Assembly (NCBI GenBank): GCA_902496185.1 | Contig: CABUZX010000003.1 | Location: forward strand, 1 to 64,000 | Length of the DNA: 64,000 nucleotides | Source: an uncultured Subdoligranulum sp. | GTDB taxonomy: Bacteria; Bacillota; Clostridia; Christensenellales; CAG-314 | Direction: 5' to 3' | In this document: in pieces, positions 17,356-27,500 of the stretch | How positions within the stretch are numbered: the stretch's first letter is position 1 | Layout of the letters: each line of letters begins with the position of its first letter | The notes under the pieces: generated by a model | The model's database searches: none | What the model saw: the letters and a program-made list of their open reading frames with translations, nothing else | What the model was told of the DNA's origin: nothing | Made by a program: the position numbers and the translations under genes

Positions 17356-19161
17356 ATGAAACGTATAGGAGCATTTTTATTGGGCATTATCGTCGGTATT
17401 ATTTTAATTATCGGCGGTATTGCAGTGGCGTTATTCAGTATTTCACCCTCCACTTTCGGCATTGATCTCAACGACGAATGGGTTACCGAAGACAACAAGC
17501 AACTCGACAAAACCTCCTTTGCCGATATTATAGCAAGCGGAATAAATATGCTGTCAAGTGACGAACTGACTTTGCAACAAATACAAAACACGTACGGTAT
17601 TGATTTGCTTAAAGAACTTGGTCTCGAAGGTGAAAATTATACTTCGCTAAAAAACCAAACTTTGACAAACATAACCAACAATCCTCAAGACGCTTTGTCA
17701 GGAGTAAAACTTGCCGACCTTTTAAACGGCAAACTCGGTCAAACTTTTGAATCCATACCCGATTCTCTCAAAGAAATATGGGAAGCCAACGGAATTTCGC
17801 TTGGGGATTTGTTTGGCGAAAACGTACTTTCTAAGCTTTTGGCTGGAGTTAAGTTGTCGGATTTGTCTGAAAGCTTAAAAACCTCGACAGGATTAACAAA
17901 AATCATTGCAGATAAAGATTTGGGCACTATTATTGAAGACCTCAAGAAGGAAAACAATGATTTTATCAAATCTCTTTTTCAAGACGTTTTTGTGGGCGAA
18001 TTAATCAATTATTCCTTCCTGCAAGAAACCAACACTATTTCAAACTTGACTGAAATTGCGCCAGGAGTATATAGCAATGGATTAATTTACTTCCGTTTAA
18101 AAGCTAATTCGGAAGAAACAAGATATTACCTTGCAGAACTTAATTGTTTTGTAGAAAATCATATTCATACGGAGGATTGCTTTAAGCCAGTTTGGAAAGA
18201 TGCAAACGATGCCGAACCTACCGCTTTGATGAGTACTTTTGCCAGCATAGAATTAGATGACCTTTTGAGTGGAAACTTTTCTATAGACGCCGAACTTGAA
18301 AATCTTAGAGTCGGAGAAATTCTTGATTATACTTGGGATAGTCTCAACGAATATTGGAAGAGCAACGGAAAAGAAGTGAGTGTTTTGCTCAACAATATTT
18401 ATAGCAAAACAATAAAAGATTTGCAAAACGGTATTGACGTAAACGATATGCTTGAAGGCGTAAAGGTAAGCGACGTTATCACAATCAATCAATCCGACCC
18501 AATACTTTTGCAAATCATTGCCGACAAAGAAATACTCGACCTTGCTACCGAAATAGAACATATTTATTGTGGCGAAATGCAAGAGTTTGAATTGAAAGAA
18601 GTCGACGTATCCGCCTACTCTGACCTTACGCCGGGCGTAAAGTTTATAACGGAAGGTGGCGTAACATTGTATTCTAAACAACATCACGACGGAAAGTGGT
18701 ACGAGGCAGAGCAAAACTGCTGGAAAACCGAAGACCACACAACTTCTAACGACCATACCGAAATATGCTACGAATTTGTTTGGTACAATTACGATAGTTC
18801 CGTTGAAGGCAACTACGTCAAAGTTACTGGTATTGACAAAATTATTGCAAACTCCACTATCTCCGACTTAAGTATTGACGATATAGTCAAAAAAATAAAG
18901 ACTTTGCCCTACACCGAAGTAATAACGGAAACCGAGGGCGCGTTTACTTTAATTGCCCCAACTACCACCATCAACGATTTACCAACAGCATTGACAAACG
19001 CCATCAACACTAAATCCGTTGGAGAATTGATGAACGCAGGATTGTTTAGCTTGTCTACGGAAACTCAAAACATCTTTAACACTACAATCCCCGATTGGAA
19101 AAATATGACTGTATCCGAATTTTTGAATACTCTCTCTCAAAAACTCAATCAAATTCCGTAA
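17356..19161 (+). CDS. Membrane-anchored extracellular repeat protein, unknown function
   Basis: A 601-residue protein that I cannot assign to a named family. Residues 5-30 form a single hydrophobic anchor after a short basic N-terminus, with no clear cleavage site, so the rest is probably outside the cell. The body is acidic and repetitive: an IIADK-x-DL motif appears near 185 and 395 and degenerates to IIANSTISDL near 495. Two modules end in an APGV/TPGV strand followed by a Cys/His cluster (ELNCFVENHIHTEDCF near 265 and NCWKTEDHTTSNDHTEIC near 460) and a VW. This Cys-His-His-Cys pattern resembles short motifs common in Gram-positive surface proteins. It has its own promoter and terminator. 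Confidence 0.8.
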   Translation: MKRIGAFLLGIIVGIILIIGGIAVALFSISPSTFGIDLNDEWVTEDNKQLDKTSFADIIASGINMLSSDELTLQQIQNTYGIDLLKELGLEGENYTSLKNQTLTNITNNPQDALSGVKLADLLNGKLGQTFESIPDSLKEIWEANGISLGDLFGENVLSKLLAGVKLSDLSESLKTSTGLTKIIADKDLGTIIEDLKKENNDFIKSLFQDVFVGELINYSFLQETNTISNLTEIAPGVYSNGLIYFRLKANSEETRYYLAELNCFVENHIHTEDCFKPVWKDANDAEPTALMSTFASIELDDLLSGNFSIDAELENLRVGEILDYTWDSLNEYWKSNGKEVSVLLNNIYSKTIKDLQNGIDVNDMLEGVKVSDVITINQSDPILLQIIADKEILDLATEIEHIYCGEMQEFELKEVDVSAYSDLTPGVKFITEGGVTLYSKQHHDGKWYEAEQNCWKTEDHTTSNDHTEICYEFVWYNYDSSVEGNYVKVTGIDKIIANSTISDLSIDDIVKKIKTLPYTEVITETEGAFTLIAPTTTINDLPTALTNAINTKSVGELMNAGLFSLSTETQNIFNTTIPDWKNMTVSEFLNTLSQKLNQIP

Positions 19162-19184
19162 ATACAACTAAAATATAGCAAAAA

Positions 19185-19214
19185 GCGAACTTCAAAATCG
19201 AAGTTCGCTTTTTT
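19185..19214 (+). terminator. Bidirectional intrinsic terminator
   Basis: GCGAACTTC (19185-19193) and GAAGTTCGC (19200-19208) form a perfect 9-bp stem with a six-base loop, followed by a T run. A-rich sequence on the other side lets it also end clpB transcription from the opposite strand. Confidence 0.9.
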
Positions 19215-19225
19215 ATTAATTGTTT

Positions 19226-21817
19226 TTATGCAAGCGGTTTTGCCGAAAGTATCAATTCTCCGTTTATCTCGTCAACAGTAACGAGACTGTTGGGAGCAAT
19301 TTTGTTTGCTATAATTTGTCTTGCAATCAAAGTTTCGACGTGCTGTTGAATAAATCTTTTTAGCGGTCTTGCGCCAAACGATACGTCAAAGCCGTTTTCT
19401 ACTATAAACTTTTTTGCTTTGTCCGTAAGCTCTATTTTTAAATTATTGTCAAGCAGTCTGTTGTTTAAGGACGCGCACATAATATCCACGATTTTATTGA
19501 CGTCAGACACAGTCAAAGGTTTGTAAAACACTATTTCGTCAAGACGATTTAAAAATTCCGGTCTAAAATGCATTTTTAACAGTTCGTTGACTTCGGCAAC
19601 GGCAGAAGAAGTTAGTTGACCGTTGGCGTCTATATTGTTTAAAATAACGTTGCTACCAAGGTTTGAAGTCAAAATTATAACAGTATTTTTAAAGTCCACC
19701 GTTCTACCTTGTCCGTCGGTAATTCTTCCGTCGTCAAGTACCTGCAACAAAACGTTAAACACGTCGGGATGAGCCTTTTCTATCTCGTCAAAAAGTACCA
19801 CGCTATACGGTCTACGCCTTACTGCTTCCGTCAGTTGCCCACCCTGATCGTAACCGACGTATCCCGGAGGAGCGCCAACGAGACGCGATACGGAAAATTT
19901 TTCCATATATTCGCTCATATCTATTCTTACAAGATTTTTTTCGTCGTCAAACAAGGTAAAAGCAAGAGTTTTGGCAAGTTCTGTTTTGCCTACACCCGTA
20001 GGCCCTAAAAACATAAAACTGCCTATCGGTTTGTTTGGGTCTCCTATACCAGCGCGACTGCGCAAAATCGCTTCGGCAACCTTGGTGACGGCTTCGTCCT
20101 GACCGATAACTCTTTTGTGCAAAATTTCTTCGAGATTAAGCAATTTTTCGCGCTCGCCCTCCATTAATTTGCTAACGGGAATATTGGTCCACTTGTGTAC
20201 TATTTTTGCAATTTCCTCCTCGGTAACTTTGTCACGCAACAAGGTAGTTTCTTCCTTTGCGGACTTTTCAGCCGTTTGCAACTCTTTTTCCAACCGCGGG
20301 AGTTGACCGTACTTGAGTTCTGCCGCTTTATTTAAATCGTACTCTCTTTCGGCTTTTTCTATTTGCTGATTAGTTTCTTTTATTTGTTCACGGAGTTTTG
20401 CAAGTTTGCTTATGCTTTGTTTTTCATTTTGCCACCTTGCTTTGTCGGCGTCAAAATTGGCTTGCAAAACTTCAAGCTCCTTTTGAATATCCTTTAAATG
20501 CGCGACGGAAAGTTGGTCGCTTTCCTTTTTTAACGCAGCCTCTTCTATTTGCAACTGCATAATTTTGCGACGGACGTCGTCCATTTCGGCAGGCATACTG
20601 TCCATTTCCGTTTTAATCATTGCGCAAGCCTCGTCCACCAAATCTAAAGCCTTGTCGGGCAAAAACCTGTCGCTGATATAGCGGTTGGACAAAGTTGCGG
20701 CGGAAATCAATGCAGAGTCGGTAATTTTTACGCCGTGAAACACTTCGTAACGCTCCTTTACGCCACGCAAAATACTTATCGTGTCTTCTACTGTCGGTTC
20801 TGCGACAAAAACGGGTTGAAAACGTCTTTCCAGAGCAGGGTCTTTTTCAATGTATTCTCTATATTCGTCAAGAGTGGTTGCGCCTATACAATGCAATTCG
20901 CCACGGGCAAGCATAGGCTTAAGGATATTTCCTGCGTCCATTGCTCCGTCCGTTTTGCCCGCCCCAACTATAAGGTGCAATTCGTCAATAAACAGTATTA
21001 TTTTGCCTTGGCTCTTTTTGACTTCGGACAAAACGGCTTTGAGACGCTCCTCAAACTCTCCCCTGTATTTTGCGCCCGCCACCAACGCGCCCATATCAAG
21101 ACTGAAAATTATTCTGTCCTTTAAACCGTTGGGAACGTCGCCACGCATAATTCTTTGGGCAAGACCTTCGGCAATAGCCGTTTTGCCTACTCCGGCTTCA
21201 CCTATGAGCACGGGGTTATTTTTGGTTTTGCGACTGAGTATCATGATGACGTTTCTTATTTCGTTTTCACGACCTATTACGGGATCTAATTTTTGTTGTT
21301 TTGCCAATTCAACAAGATTTGTGCCGTATTTTTTTAAAACGTCGTAAGTTGCTTCCGGATTGTCGGTAGTAATATTTACGTTGCCCCTAACAGACGCCAG
21401 CGCCTTTAAAAAATCGTCCTTTTTAACTCCAAATTGTTCAAAAAGCTTTTTTAGAGTTTCGTTAGGTACGTTTATCAACCCCAAAAATAAATGCTCGACG
21501 GAGACGTATTCGTCTTTCATTTGCTTTGCGGATTTTTCCGCATTGTCAAGCGCCTCGTTGAGAGCGTTGTCTACGTACAACTGTACGGAAGAACCGTGCA
21601 TTTTGGGGAGCGACGATATTATTTTTTCCGTTTCCTTCTTTAAACCTTGCGCGTCTACGTTGCATTGCTTTAATAACTGAAAGTTAAGGTTATTGTCGTC
21701 GCAAATCAAGGCGTACAGCAAATGCGGTTGACCAACGGAAGAATTTCCGTTTTCACGCGCGAAGCTTTGAGCCTGAGTTAAAGAGGAGATGGAATTTTGC
21801 GTAAGATTGTTGTTCAT
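19226..21817 (-). CDS. clpB: ATP-dependent chaperone ClpB
   Basis: Hexameric AAA+ disaggregase that works with DnaK to rescue aggregated proteins. The Clp N domain is at 1-145, the first Walker A GEAGVGKT at 206-213, a long coiled-coil M domain at roughly 405-530 (absent in ClpC/ClpA, which identifies ClpB), and the second Walker A GPTGVGKTE near 605. VGAPPGYVGYDQGG is the second-ring pore segment. Length 863 is standard. It is 28 bases downstream of a ribbon-helix-helix gene and may share its transcript. I see no CIRCE operator upstream. Confidence 0.97.
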   Translation of the reverse strand: MNNNLTQNSISSLTQAQSFARENGNSSVGQPHLLYALICDDNNLNFQLLKQCNVDAQGLKKETEKIISSLPKMHGSSVQLYVDNALNEALDNAEKSAKQMKDEYVSVEHLFLGLINVPNETLKKLFEQFGVKKDDFLKALASVRGNVNITTDNPEATYDVLKKYGTNLVELAKQQKLDPVIGRENEIRNVIMILSRKTKNNPVLIGEAGVGKTAIAEGLAQRIMRGDVPNGLKDRIIFSLDMGALVAGAKYRGEFEERLKAVLSEVKKSQGKIILFIDELHLIVGAGKTDGAMDAGNILKPMLARGELHCIGATTLDEYREYIEKDPALERRFQPVFVAEPTVEDTISILRGVKERYEVFHGVKITDSALISAATLSNRYISDRFLPDKALDLVDEACAMIKTEMDSMPAEMDDVRRKIMQLQIEEAALKKESDQLSVAHLKDIQKELEVLQANFDADKARWQNEKQSISKLAKLREQIKETNQQIEKAEREYDLNKAAELKYGQLPRLEKELQTAEKSAKEETTLLRDKVTEEEIAKIVHKWTNIPVSKLMEGEREKLLNLEEILHKRVIGQDEAVTKVAEAILRSRAGIGDPNKPIGSFMFLGPTGVGKTELAKTLAFTLFDDEKNLVRIDMSEYMEKFSVSRLVGAPPGYVGYDQGGQLTEAVRRRPYSVVLFDEIEKAHPDVFNVLLQVLDDGRITDGQGRTVDFKNTVIILTSNLGSNVILNNIDANGQLTSSAVAEVNELLKMHFRPEFLNRLDEIVFYKPLTVSDVNKIVDIMCASLNNRLLDNNLKIELTDKAKKFIVENGFDVSFGARPLKRFIQQHVETLIARQIIANKIAPNSLVTVDEINGELILSAKPLA

Positions 21818-21845
21818 TTTTTTACCCCCTGTTTATTCATATATT

Positions 21846-22496
21846 TTATTTTAAAAGTAAATTGTCTTTTTTTAAATTTTTTAAATACTCTATTTCAATA
21901 ATATTAGATATTTTTTCACCAAAATTAAGGTTTGAAAAATAAAGATTTAATAGATAATCAAAAGTTTTTATATAATCCGTTATCGCGTTGCCGAGAATTT
22001 CGCAATCAAAGACGTCATCTCCTTCAATAAAAAATCTGCGTAAATACCGCCCGCCGTCTATATTGCAATCAATTTTGCCAAGATATTTTTCCTCCAAAGC
22101 CAAAAACAACCAATAAAAATTGTTGATTTCAAATAGTAATTTGGGGTTTGTGCTCCTTAGACTGACTTTAAGCTCCATCTTTACACCGTCGTCGTAGGCA
22201 AACAACTCTATACCGTATTTAACCGTAGGATTGTACCTAAAACTTATTGCCGAGCATATAGCGGCAAGATTGGGAGATTGTTGCGACACAAATTTGAGCG
22301 ACTGCGTTTGCTCTACCAACGTCTCCATACACTTAAAAATATTTTCAAAGCGCTTTTCGGGAGTTTCAAATGAAAGATACTCTGCAAGTATGGTATTGAT
22401 CATATTGCTCCTGCTTAGCCCCCTTTTGTAAGCTACTTTGTCAAGCATACTAACTAACTGATCGTTTAAAACAAGACTATAAATACTTTTTGACAT
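21846..22496 (-). CDS. Ribbon-helix-helix protein with unknown C-terminal domain
   Basis: Residues 1-45 (SIYSLVLNDQLVSMLDKVAYKRG then SRSNMINTILAEYL) have the strand-helix-helix layout of CopG/Arc-type DNA-binding domains. The remaining 170 residues form a domain I do not recognise, with alternating hydrophobic and charged segments and no transmembrane region. The gene has its own promoter at 22526-22552 and a GGAAAG binding site, and clpB follows after 28 bases. A role as regulator of its own operon, and so of clpB, is inferred only from position. The start at 22496 is the only one that keeps the DNA-binding domain whole. Confidence 0.75.
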   Translation of the reverse strand: MSKSIYSLVLNDQLVSMLDKVAYKRGLSRSNMINTILAEYLSFETPEKRFENIFKCMETLVEQTQSLKFVSQQSPNLAAICSAISFRYNPTVKYGIELFAYDDGVKMELKVSLRSTNPKLLFEINNFYWLFLALEEKYLGKIDCNIDGGRYLRRFFIEGDDVFDCEILGNAITDYIKTFDYLLNLYFSNLNFGEKISNIIEIEYLKNLKKDNLLLK

Positions 22497-22525
22497 TTGT
22501 AATTCTTTCCTTTTTCTACATATAT

Positions 22526-22552
22526 ATTATACCAACAATCGAAATTTGTCAA
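22526..22552 (-). promoter_or_regulatory. Promoter of the RHH gene and clpB
   Basis: On the minus strand TTGACA (22547-22552) and TATAAT (22526-22531) with a 15-base spacer, or TAATAT with 17. The surrounding sequence is very AT-rich. No TTAGCACTC-type CIRCE inverted repeat is visible. Confidence 0.65.
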
Positions 22553-22640
22553 CAAAATTATTAATTTTATTTACAAATTATTAAATAATTATAAACATTA
22601 TTAGCAAATTAAAATTTTTTTGACGTTTTATTAAAAATTG

Positions 22641-22669
22641 TTGCCAAAAAAAGTTTGTGGTGATACAAT
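22641..22669 (+). promoter_or_regulatory. GNAT gene promoter, leaderless arrangement
   Basis: TTGCCA (22641-22646) and TACAAT (22664-22669) with a 17-base spacer. The ATG of the GNAT gene starts at 22676, six bases after the -10 box, with no Shine-Dalgarno sequence. Confidence 0.7.
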
Positions 22670-22675
22670 TTTTGC

Positions 22676-23416
22676 ATGAAATTTTTAAAGATCGATAGAT
22701 GCCAAGCGCAAAAATATTTAGACAAAGTAGGTATTACAGGCGCTAATATCAACGGATTTTTGTATGCAAATCCCGACGTTGACCAAATTTTTAGCAACGA
22801 AAATTTTTCCGGATTATTAGTTTGCGACAGAGACACCACACTACTACATTCCAACGACCAAGAGTTTTTGAGCAACGCGTACGATTTTGTACCTGACACG
22901 GCTTTTTTCAGTTGTGTGGAGTACTCTTCTTCTCTATATTTGCAAAAAACAAAAGGAGCGGTAATAAACTCTTATTGCCATATTTTGGCGTATTTAAAGG
23001 ACTTTCCGCCGTCGGATTTGCCTTTAGCCCCAACGGGACTGACTTTAAAACGCATAGACCTAAAAGATTTAGACGTAATAAACGATTATTACACCTACAA
23101 AAGCCCAACCAGTCGCGAACGTCTTGAAAAGGAAATTTCTTCAAGAGACAGTAGCGCTTTGTACGACGGCGACAAAATCCTTGCGTGGAATCTTTTGCAC
23201 AAAGACTATGCAATGGGCGTAATGTTCGTTCCGCCGGAGCAACGTGGCAAAGGTTACGCGCAGATCGTCGCAGGAGACCTCTTAAAAAAAGTTTTAGCAA
23301 AAGGCAAACTCCCCTACGTACAGATAGTTGACGGAAATATAGCAAGTCTTTCGTTAGCGACAAAGCTCGGTTTTGAAAAAGTTTTTGAAGCTTGTTGGCT
23401 AAAAAAACACGATTGA
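22676..23416 (+). CDS. GNAT family N-acetyltransferase
   Basis: Predicted acetyl-CoA-dependent N-acyltransferase; the substrate is unknown. The C-terminal half carries the fold's acetyl-CoA loop VPPEQRGKGYA (about residues 182-192) and the closing segment SLATKLGFEKVFE. The N-terminal half (about 1-115) is a separate region typical of FR47-like two-part members and gives no further clue. 246 residues. It has no ribosome binding site and begins six bases after its -10 box. The gene stands alone, divergent from the RHH-clpB pair. Confidence 0.85.
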   Translation: MKFLKIDRCQAQKYLDKVGITGANINGFLYANPDVDQIFSNENFSGLLVCDRDTTLLHSNDQEFLSNAYDFVPDTAFFSCVEYSSSLYLQKTKGAVINSYCHILAYLKDFPPSDLPLAPTGLTLKRIDLKDLDVINDYYTYKSPTSRERLEKEISSRDSSALYDGDKILAWNLLHKDYAMGVMFVPPEQRGKGYAQIVAGDLLKKVLAKGKLPYVQIVDGNIASLSLATKLGFEKVFEACWLKKHD

Positions 23417-23440
23417 CACAACGACGTAAAAACTGAAACA

Positions 23441-23480
23441 AAAAAGCAAGTACTGAAAAAAATTTTGTACTTGCTTTTTT
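23441..23480 (+). terminator. Bidirectional intrinsic terminator
   Basis: AAAAAGCAAGTAC (23441-23453) pairs with GTACTTGCTTTTT (23467-23479). It ends the GNAT gene on one strand and the Ig-like lipoprotein gene on the other. Confidence 0.9.
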
Positions 23481-23515
23481 ATTGATTTTTTAGCAAAAAT
23501 TATGCAAAGTTGATA

Positions 23516-24526
23516 TTAAACGAAATAAAAGTTTACGTTTAAAGTCAGTTGATAAAAAATATAGTCAAGACTCGGAGCTCCGCCGTCAAAAGATGCCATT
23601 TGTTCAAGCGCAACGCTAAAAAGTCTTTCCACCTGAAGTTTGCTTTCTTTTGTTAATTTAGAAAAATCTAATGATTCGTTAAATTCTTTCACTCTATCAA
23701 CTGCCGTTTTTGTATTTTTGACACACTGCTCAAGCGAAAGTTTAAATAATTCTAAAATTGCATCCAACTCTTGCGTTGTTTTGTTGACAGTAAGCTCGGC
23801 TTTAACTTTGTCGAAAAGCGCGCCGAAACTATTTTTATAATCTTCTTCTAAAAAGGAATAACGGTAATCCTTGTTACCCGTTTTTTCAAGCAAAATATTT
23901 TCCGTCTCCGATTGCATTTGTTCTATAATGACTTGGATATACTCTGCCTTTGGCAAATCTTCGTAAACGAGTATTTCAAAAACTGCTTGATATACACGGT
24001 AATCTTTCTTGTATGCAAGAGTTATTGAAGTTTGCCCGACGTCGCTATTGTCAAAATTTTTTATTATAAGTTGGTCGTAAGGCACCGTAATAGTTTTGCC
24101 GTCAACCATTATGCTTGCTTTTACCTGACTTAAATCAGGAAGCTGATTGACGTGTACTTTTTGCGGAAGAGAATCAGTATCAAGATACAATTCTCCCAAG
24201 GCAGGCGTCGTAATAGTAACACTAAAAAAAGCTTTAAGCTTGCCGTATACGACGTAAACCCTATGCGTACCCAAAATTGTGGTATCAAGTTTGCCTATTA
24301 CAACTTCCGTCAACTCAAGCTGACGTTTTTTGCCGTTTTGTTCAACATAAATTTTTATTGCGTCATAATCAAATGATTCGCCTTGCTCTATAGTAAGATT
24401 TACTTCGGACGTATCTAAAATCAACTCAGAGGAAAAAAGAAATTCGCAACCGACAAAACATACCGTATAAACTATCAAAAGACATACCAAAAAAAACAGT
24501 TTATTTAATTTAAACCGCTTATTCAT
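23516..24526 (-). CDS. Lipoprotein with bacterial Ig-like domains
   Basis: The N-terminus is basic then hydrophobic (about residues 8-25) and ends in FVGC, a plausible lipobox, so the protein is probably lipid-anchored outside the membrane at Cys27. Two Ig-like repeats follow: residues about 36-110 (SEVNLTIEQGESFDYDAIKI and YGKLKAFFSVTI) and 115-195 (a second strand-rich copy ending AVFEILVYED), matching the Big_3-like pattern of Gram-positive surface proteins. The last 140 residues are helical and charged. The start overlaps the subtilase stop by 4 bases, so the two are translated together; a partner or substrate-binding role for the protease is inferred. Confidence 0.82.
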   Translation of the reverse strand: MNKRFKLNKLFFLVCLLIVYTVCFVGCEFLFSSELILDTSEVNLTIEQGESFDYDAIKIYVEQNGKKRQLELTEVVIGKLDTTILGTHRVYVVYGKLKAFFSVTITTPALGELYLDTDSLPQKVHVNQLPDLSQVKASIMVDGKTITVPYDQLIIKNFDNSDVGQTSITLAYKKDYRVYQAVFEILVYEDLPKAEYIQVIIEQMQSETENILLEKTGNKDYRYSFLEEDYKNSFGALFDKVKAELTVNKTTQELDAILELFKLSLEQCVKNTKTAVDRVKEFNESLDFSKLTKESKLQVERLFSVALEQMASFDGGAPSLDYIFYQLTLNVNFYFV

Positions 24527-27500
24527 ACGCCACCCCCTATTTTAATCGGTATGGAAATATTTAAAGCATAATCACAAGCTGAAACTTCCAAAACGGTATT
24601 TGAGTTTAAAATATAATCAGTAACGTCAACGCTGATATCTCCAAAAACGTTTCTATTGGGAAGCGAACACGGAATATTGACGTATCCTTCGCCAAAAGAA
24701 ACCTTTATATACATTAATTCAAAATCTTCTTTAACGGAAAGTTGCAAATAAACCCTACCGTTTTGTTCCATCAGCGTTAAATTGTTTGCGTCAATTACGG
24801 GTGCGCTACCGTCAAGATATATCGAAAACTGTATACTGTTGGCAGTATTTGCTTTGTAATATTCCGATTCCGTAGTAAGCCACAAATAAACCGTATCACC
24901 TGCCTTTAATTCAGGAAATTCAGCAAGATCAAAAGTAAAACTTATACGCTCGTATTGCAATTTATGCATACTTTTAAGCGTTCTATAAACTTTGAGTTTT
25001 GTACCCATCTGCTCGCCAGATGCCGTTGACGCATACAAATATAAATTTTTTGACGCCCTTGTAATAGGCAAATCAATATAAGCAATTTTTGTTCTTTCGG
25101 TATTTGTATTTAAGGTGCTTAACGAAAGCTTAAACATATCTACGGTTGATTCGTCGCCATCCGCCAAATTTTGTCCCAAAACTTTTTTGTTGTTGTCGTA
25201 AAGCATTGGCGCTCCTATATAGGTTTGCTGATTCTGCGTGTCAAAAGCAGAAATATCAATTGACGGAATATCCGACCAATCTCCGTAATATGCAAGCCAC
25301 GGCAAGCTCAAAGTCTCGCCATCCGCCGTAGACATAGTCAAAAATCCTTCAACGTAGCATCCGTTAGGATATTTAGAAAGATATTGTTTTGCGCTATTAG
25401 ACAAAGTGATTTTTACCTTTATGCGATTGATAGAATTTGCCGTAGCCGTAGTTGTAAATTGCGATTTTTCCACTCCGTCGACAAAAACTACCGCGCTAAA
25501 ATCAAGGCTATAAGTAGAAGTAGTCATTACAGTGTTGTCCGAAGATATTTTTGCCGTATTTACAATAGTTGTCACGGTATAAGTTTTTGAAACTCCACCA
25601 AAATTTGTCAATAAAACGTCAAGAGTATATTTTCCACTCCTTGCGATGTCGTCACCCAACTCAAGCTTGGGTTGGCCCGTAAAGGTTGACTCAAGATAAG
25701 CGTTGGCAGAAGTCGCGTTTTTTACGTTGGCAAGACCTGCGCCTTGATGTCTTACCGAAGCAACGCTTCCGTCAACAAAATAAACGGGCGTTGCAGTACT
25801 TGACAATACGTTTTTGACTACTTGCGCAAGTTGCCTGTCGTCCGCGTTTTTGTAAGCGTCAAGAGTCTTTAAATATTGTTTTACCAAAGCACAAAGAGCA
25901 GATACGTTTGGCGCAGACATACTCGTACCTGAATTATATTCCGTAAAAGAATTGTTTGAGATATCCTTTTCGTCAATACTTGCGCTCAAAACTTTTCCTC
26001 CAAACGCGGTTATTTCCGGCTTTAAGGTAAGGTCGCCGTTTGGCCCCCACGAAGAAAAATCAGACATCAAATAACAAGCGTTCGTTTGCGAAAAAGTAAT
26101 TTGCCCGCCGACGTCCGTTTTGTCAAAAAACTCACCGTCGGTTTTGCTTACGATAAAACTCGGTATGGCCGATTTGTTTGGATAGTCTATTTCTACCGTA
26201 TCCATCATAAAGTTTGCAGGGCCGTAAACGTTGTTTATGATAATCATACCAACAGCGCCCTGTTCACGAGCTACGTTGTGCTTTGTCGAAAAATTGTCTA
26301 TCCCCCTGTCTACGACGACAAATTTACCTTTTACGTCCTTGCCGACGTAATTTTCCACACGACCAAGCCCAACGTAAAGGTAATCATAAGCCACCGTAGG
26401 GGTTGTTCCGTCGTTGAAAATTATATCGTCAAATTCATACGTTTTGCTGTTTTCGTCAACAAACAGCTCGGTAAATACCTTGTTTATGCCGTCTATTAAA
26501 ATATATTTTGAAGCGTACGCGTTTATTGACGCCACCGCGTAGTTAGAAATATAAGATGCCGTACTCGCAAGCAAGCCGTTGTCGGGGTACGCCGAAGACG
26601 TGTCGCCCAAAACAGAGCCGTAACCGGAATAATAATCATTGCCCGAAGCCGAGCAAATAATAACCCCCGCCTCGTAAACTTTAAGCATACACTGGTTAAT
26701 AAAGGCGTTGCTTTCGCTGTATTCCATACTTAATCCGCTTGCCACTCCAAGGCTTAAGTTGGCAACGTCCGCCCCAAGCACCGCGCAGTCGCTTAATGCG
26801 GACATTATTTCCTCCAAACCAGCGGTTATTGCCTTATCGTCAAAAACTTTCATCAACGCCAACTGACAATTAGGCGCAACCCCTACCACTGTGTTTGCGT
26901 CGTTGCCTCCAACTATTCCGGCAACGTGCATACCGTGACCAGCAGAAGCAGAAAACACGTCAAAATCTTTACCATCATAATCAAAAGCATAAGGAACTTT
27001 ATTGTCGTGGTAAACTCCAAAGTGAGCAAGCTCTTCCACTCCTTCCATTTGAGAACTGACAAGTTGGTCTTGCTCCCACAAACCTTTTACTTTTTGCGAA
27101 GTGAGTTTTACTTTTGTATCCGACAAATCTTGCAAACAATCGTGGTTGAGATTAAACCCCGTATCAATAACCGCCACCAACATCCCGTCCCCTTTAAAAG
27201 GCGTATCGTTTTTGAAAATTCCTTCGTTATTAAGATCGGCGTAATGGTCGTTGGTAGTTTCAGCGTCGTCAAAATCCGTAGTTGTTTGAAGTTGTTTGGC
27301 GCTAAACTCAATATTTGCAAAAACTTTTGTACCCGTTGCGTTTTGTATTTGCGGTAAGTCCACTATATCTACCTTTGCGCTTATTCCCACGGTAATATCA
27401 ACGTAAGTATTGCGTACTTCGCCACCCAAAACGGAAACTATCCCGCTCAATTTGTCAACCTGTTGCATAAGTTGCGCGCGTTGCTCTTTGCCTTGCTTGG

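Noticed and set aside
22497..22675. CIRCE or CtsR operator ahead of clpB
   Set aside because: I looked for TTAGCACTC-N9-GAGTGCTAA and tandem heptad repeats and saw neither.
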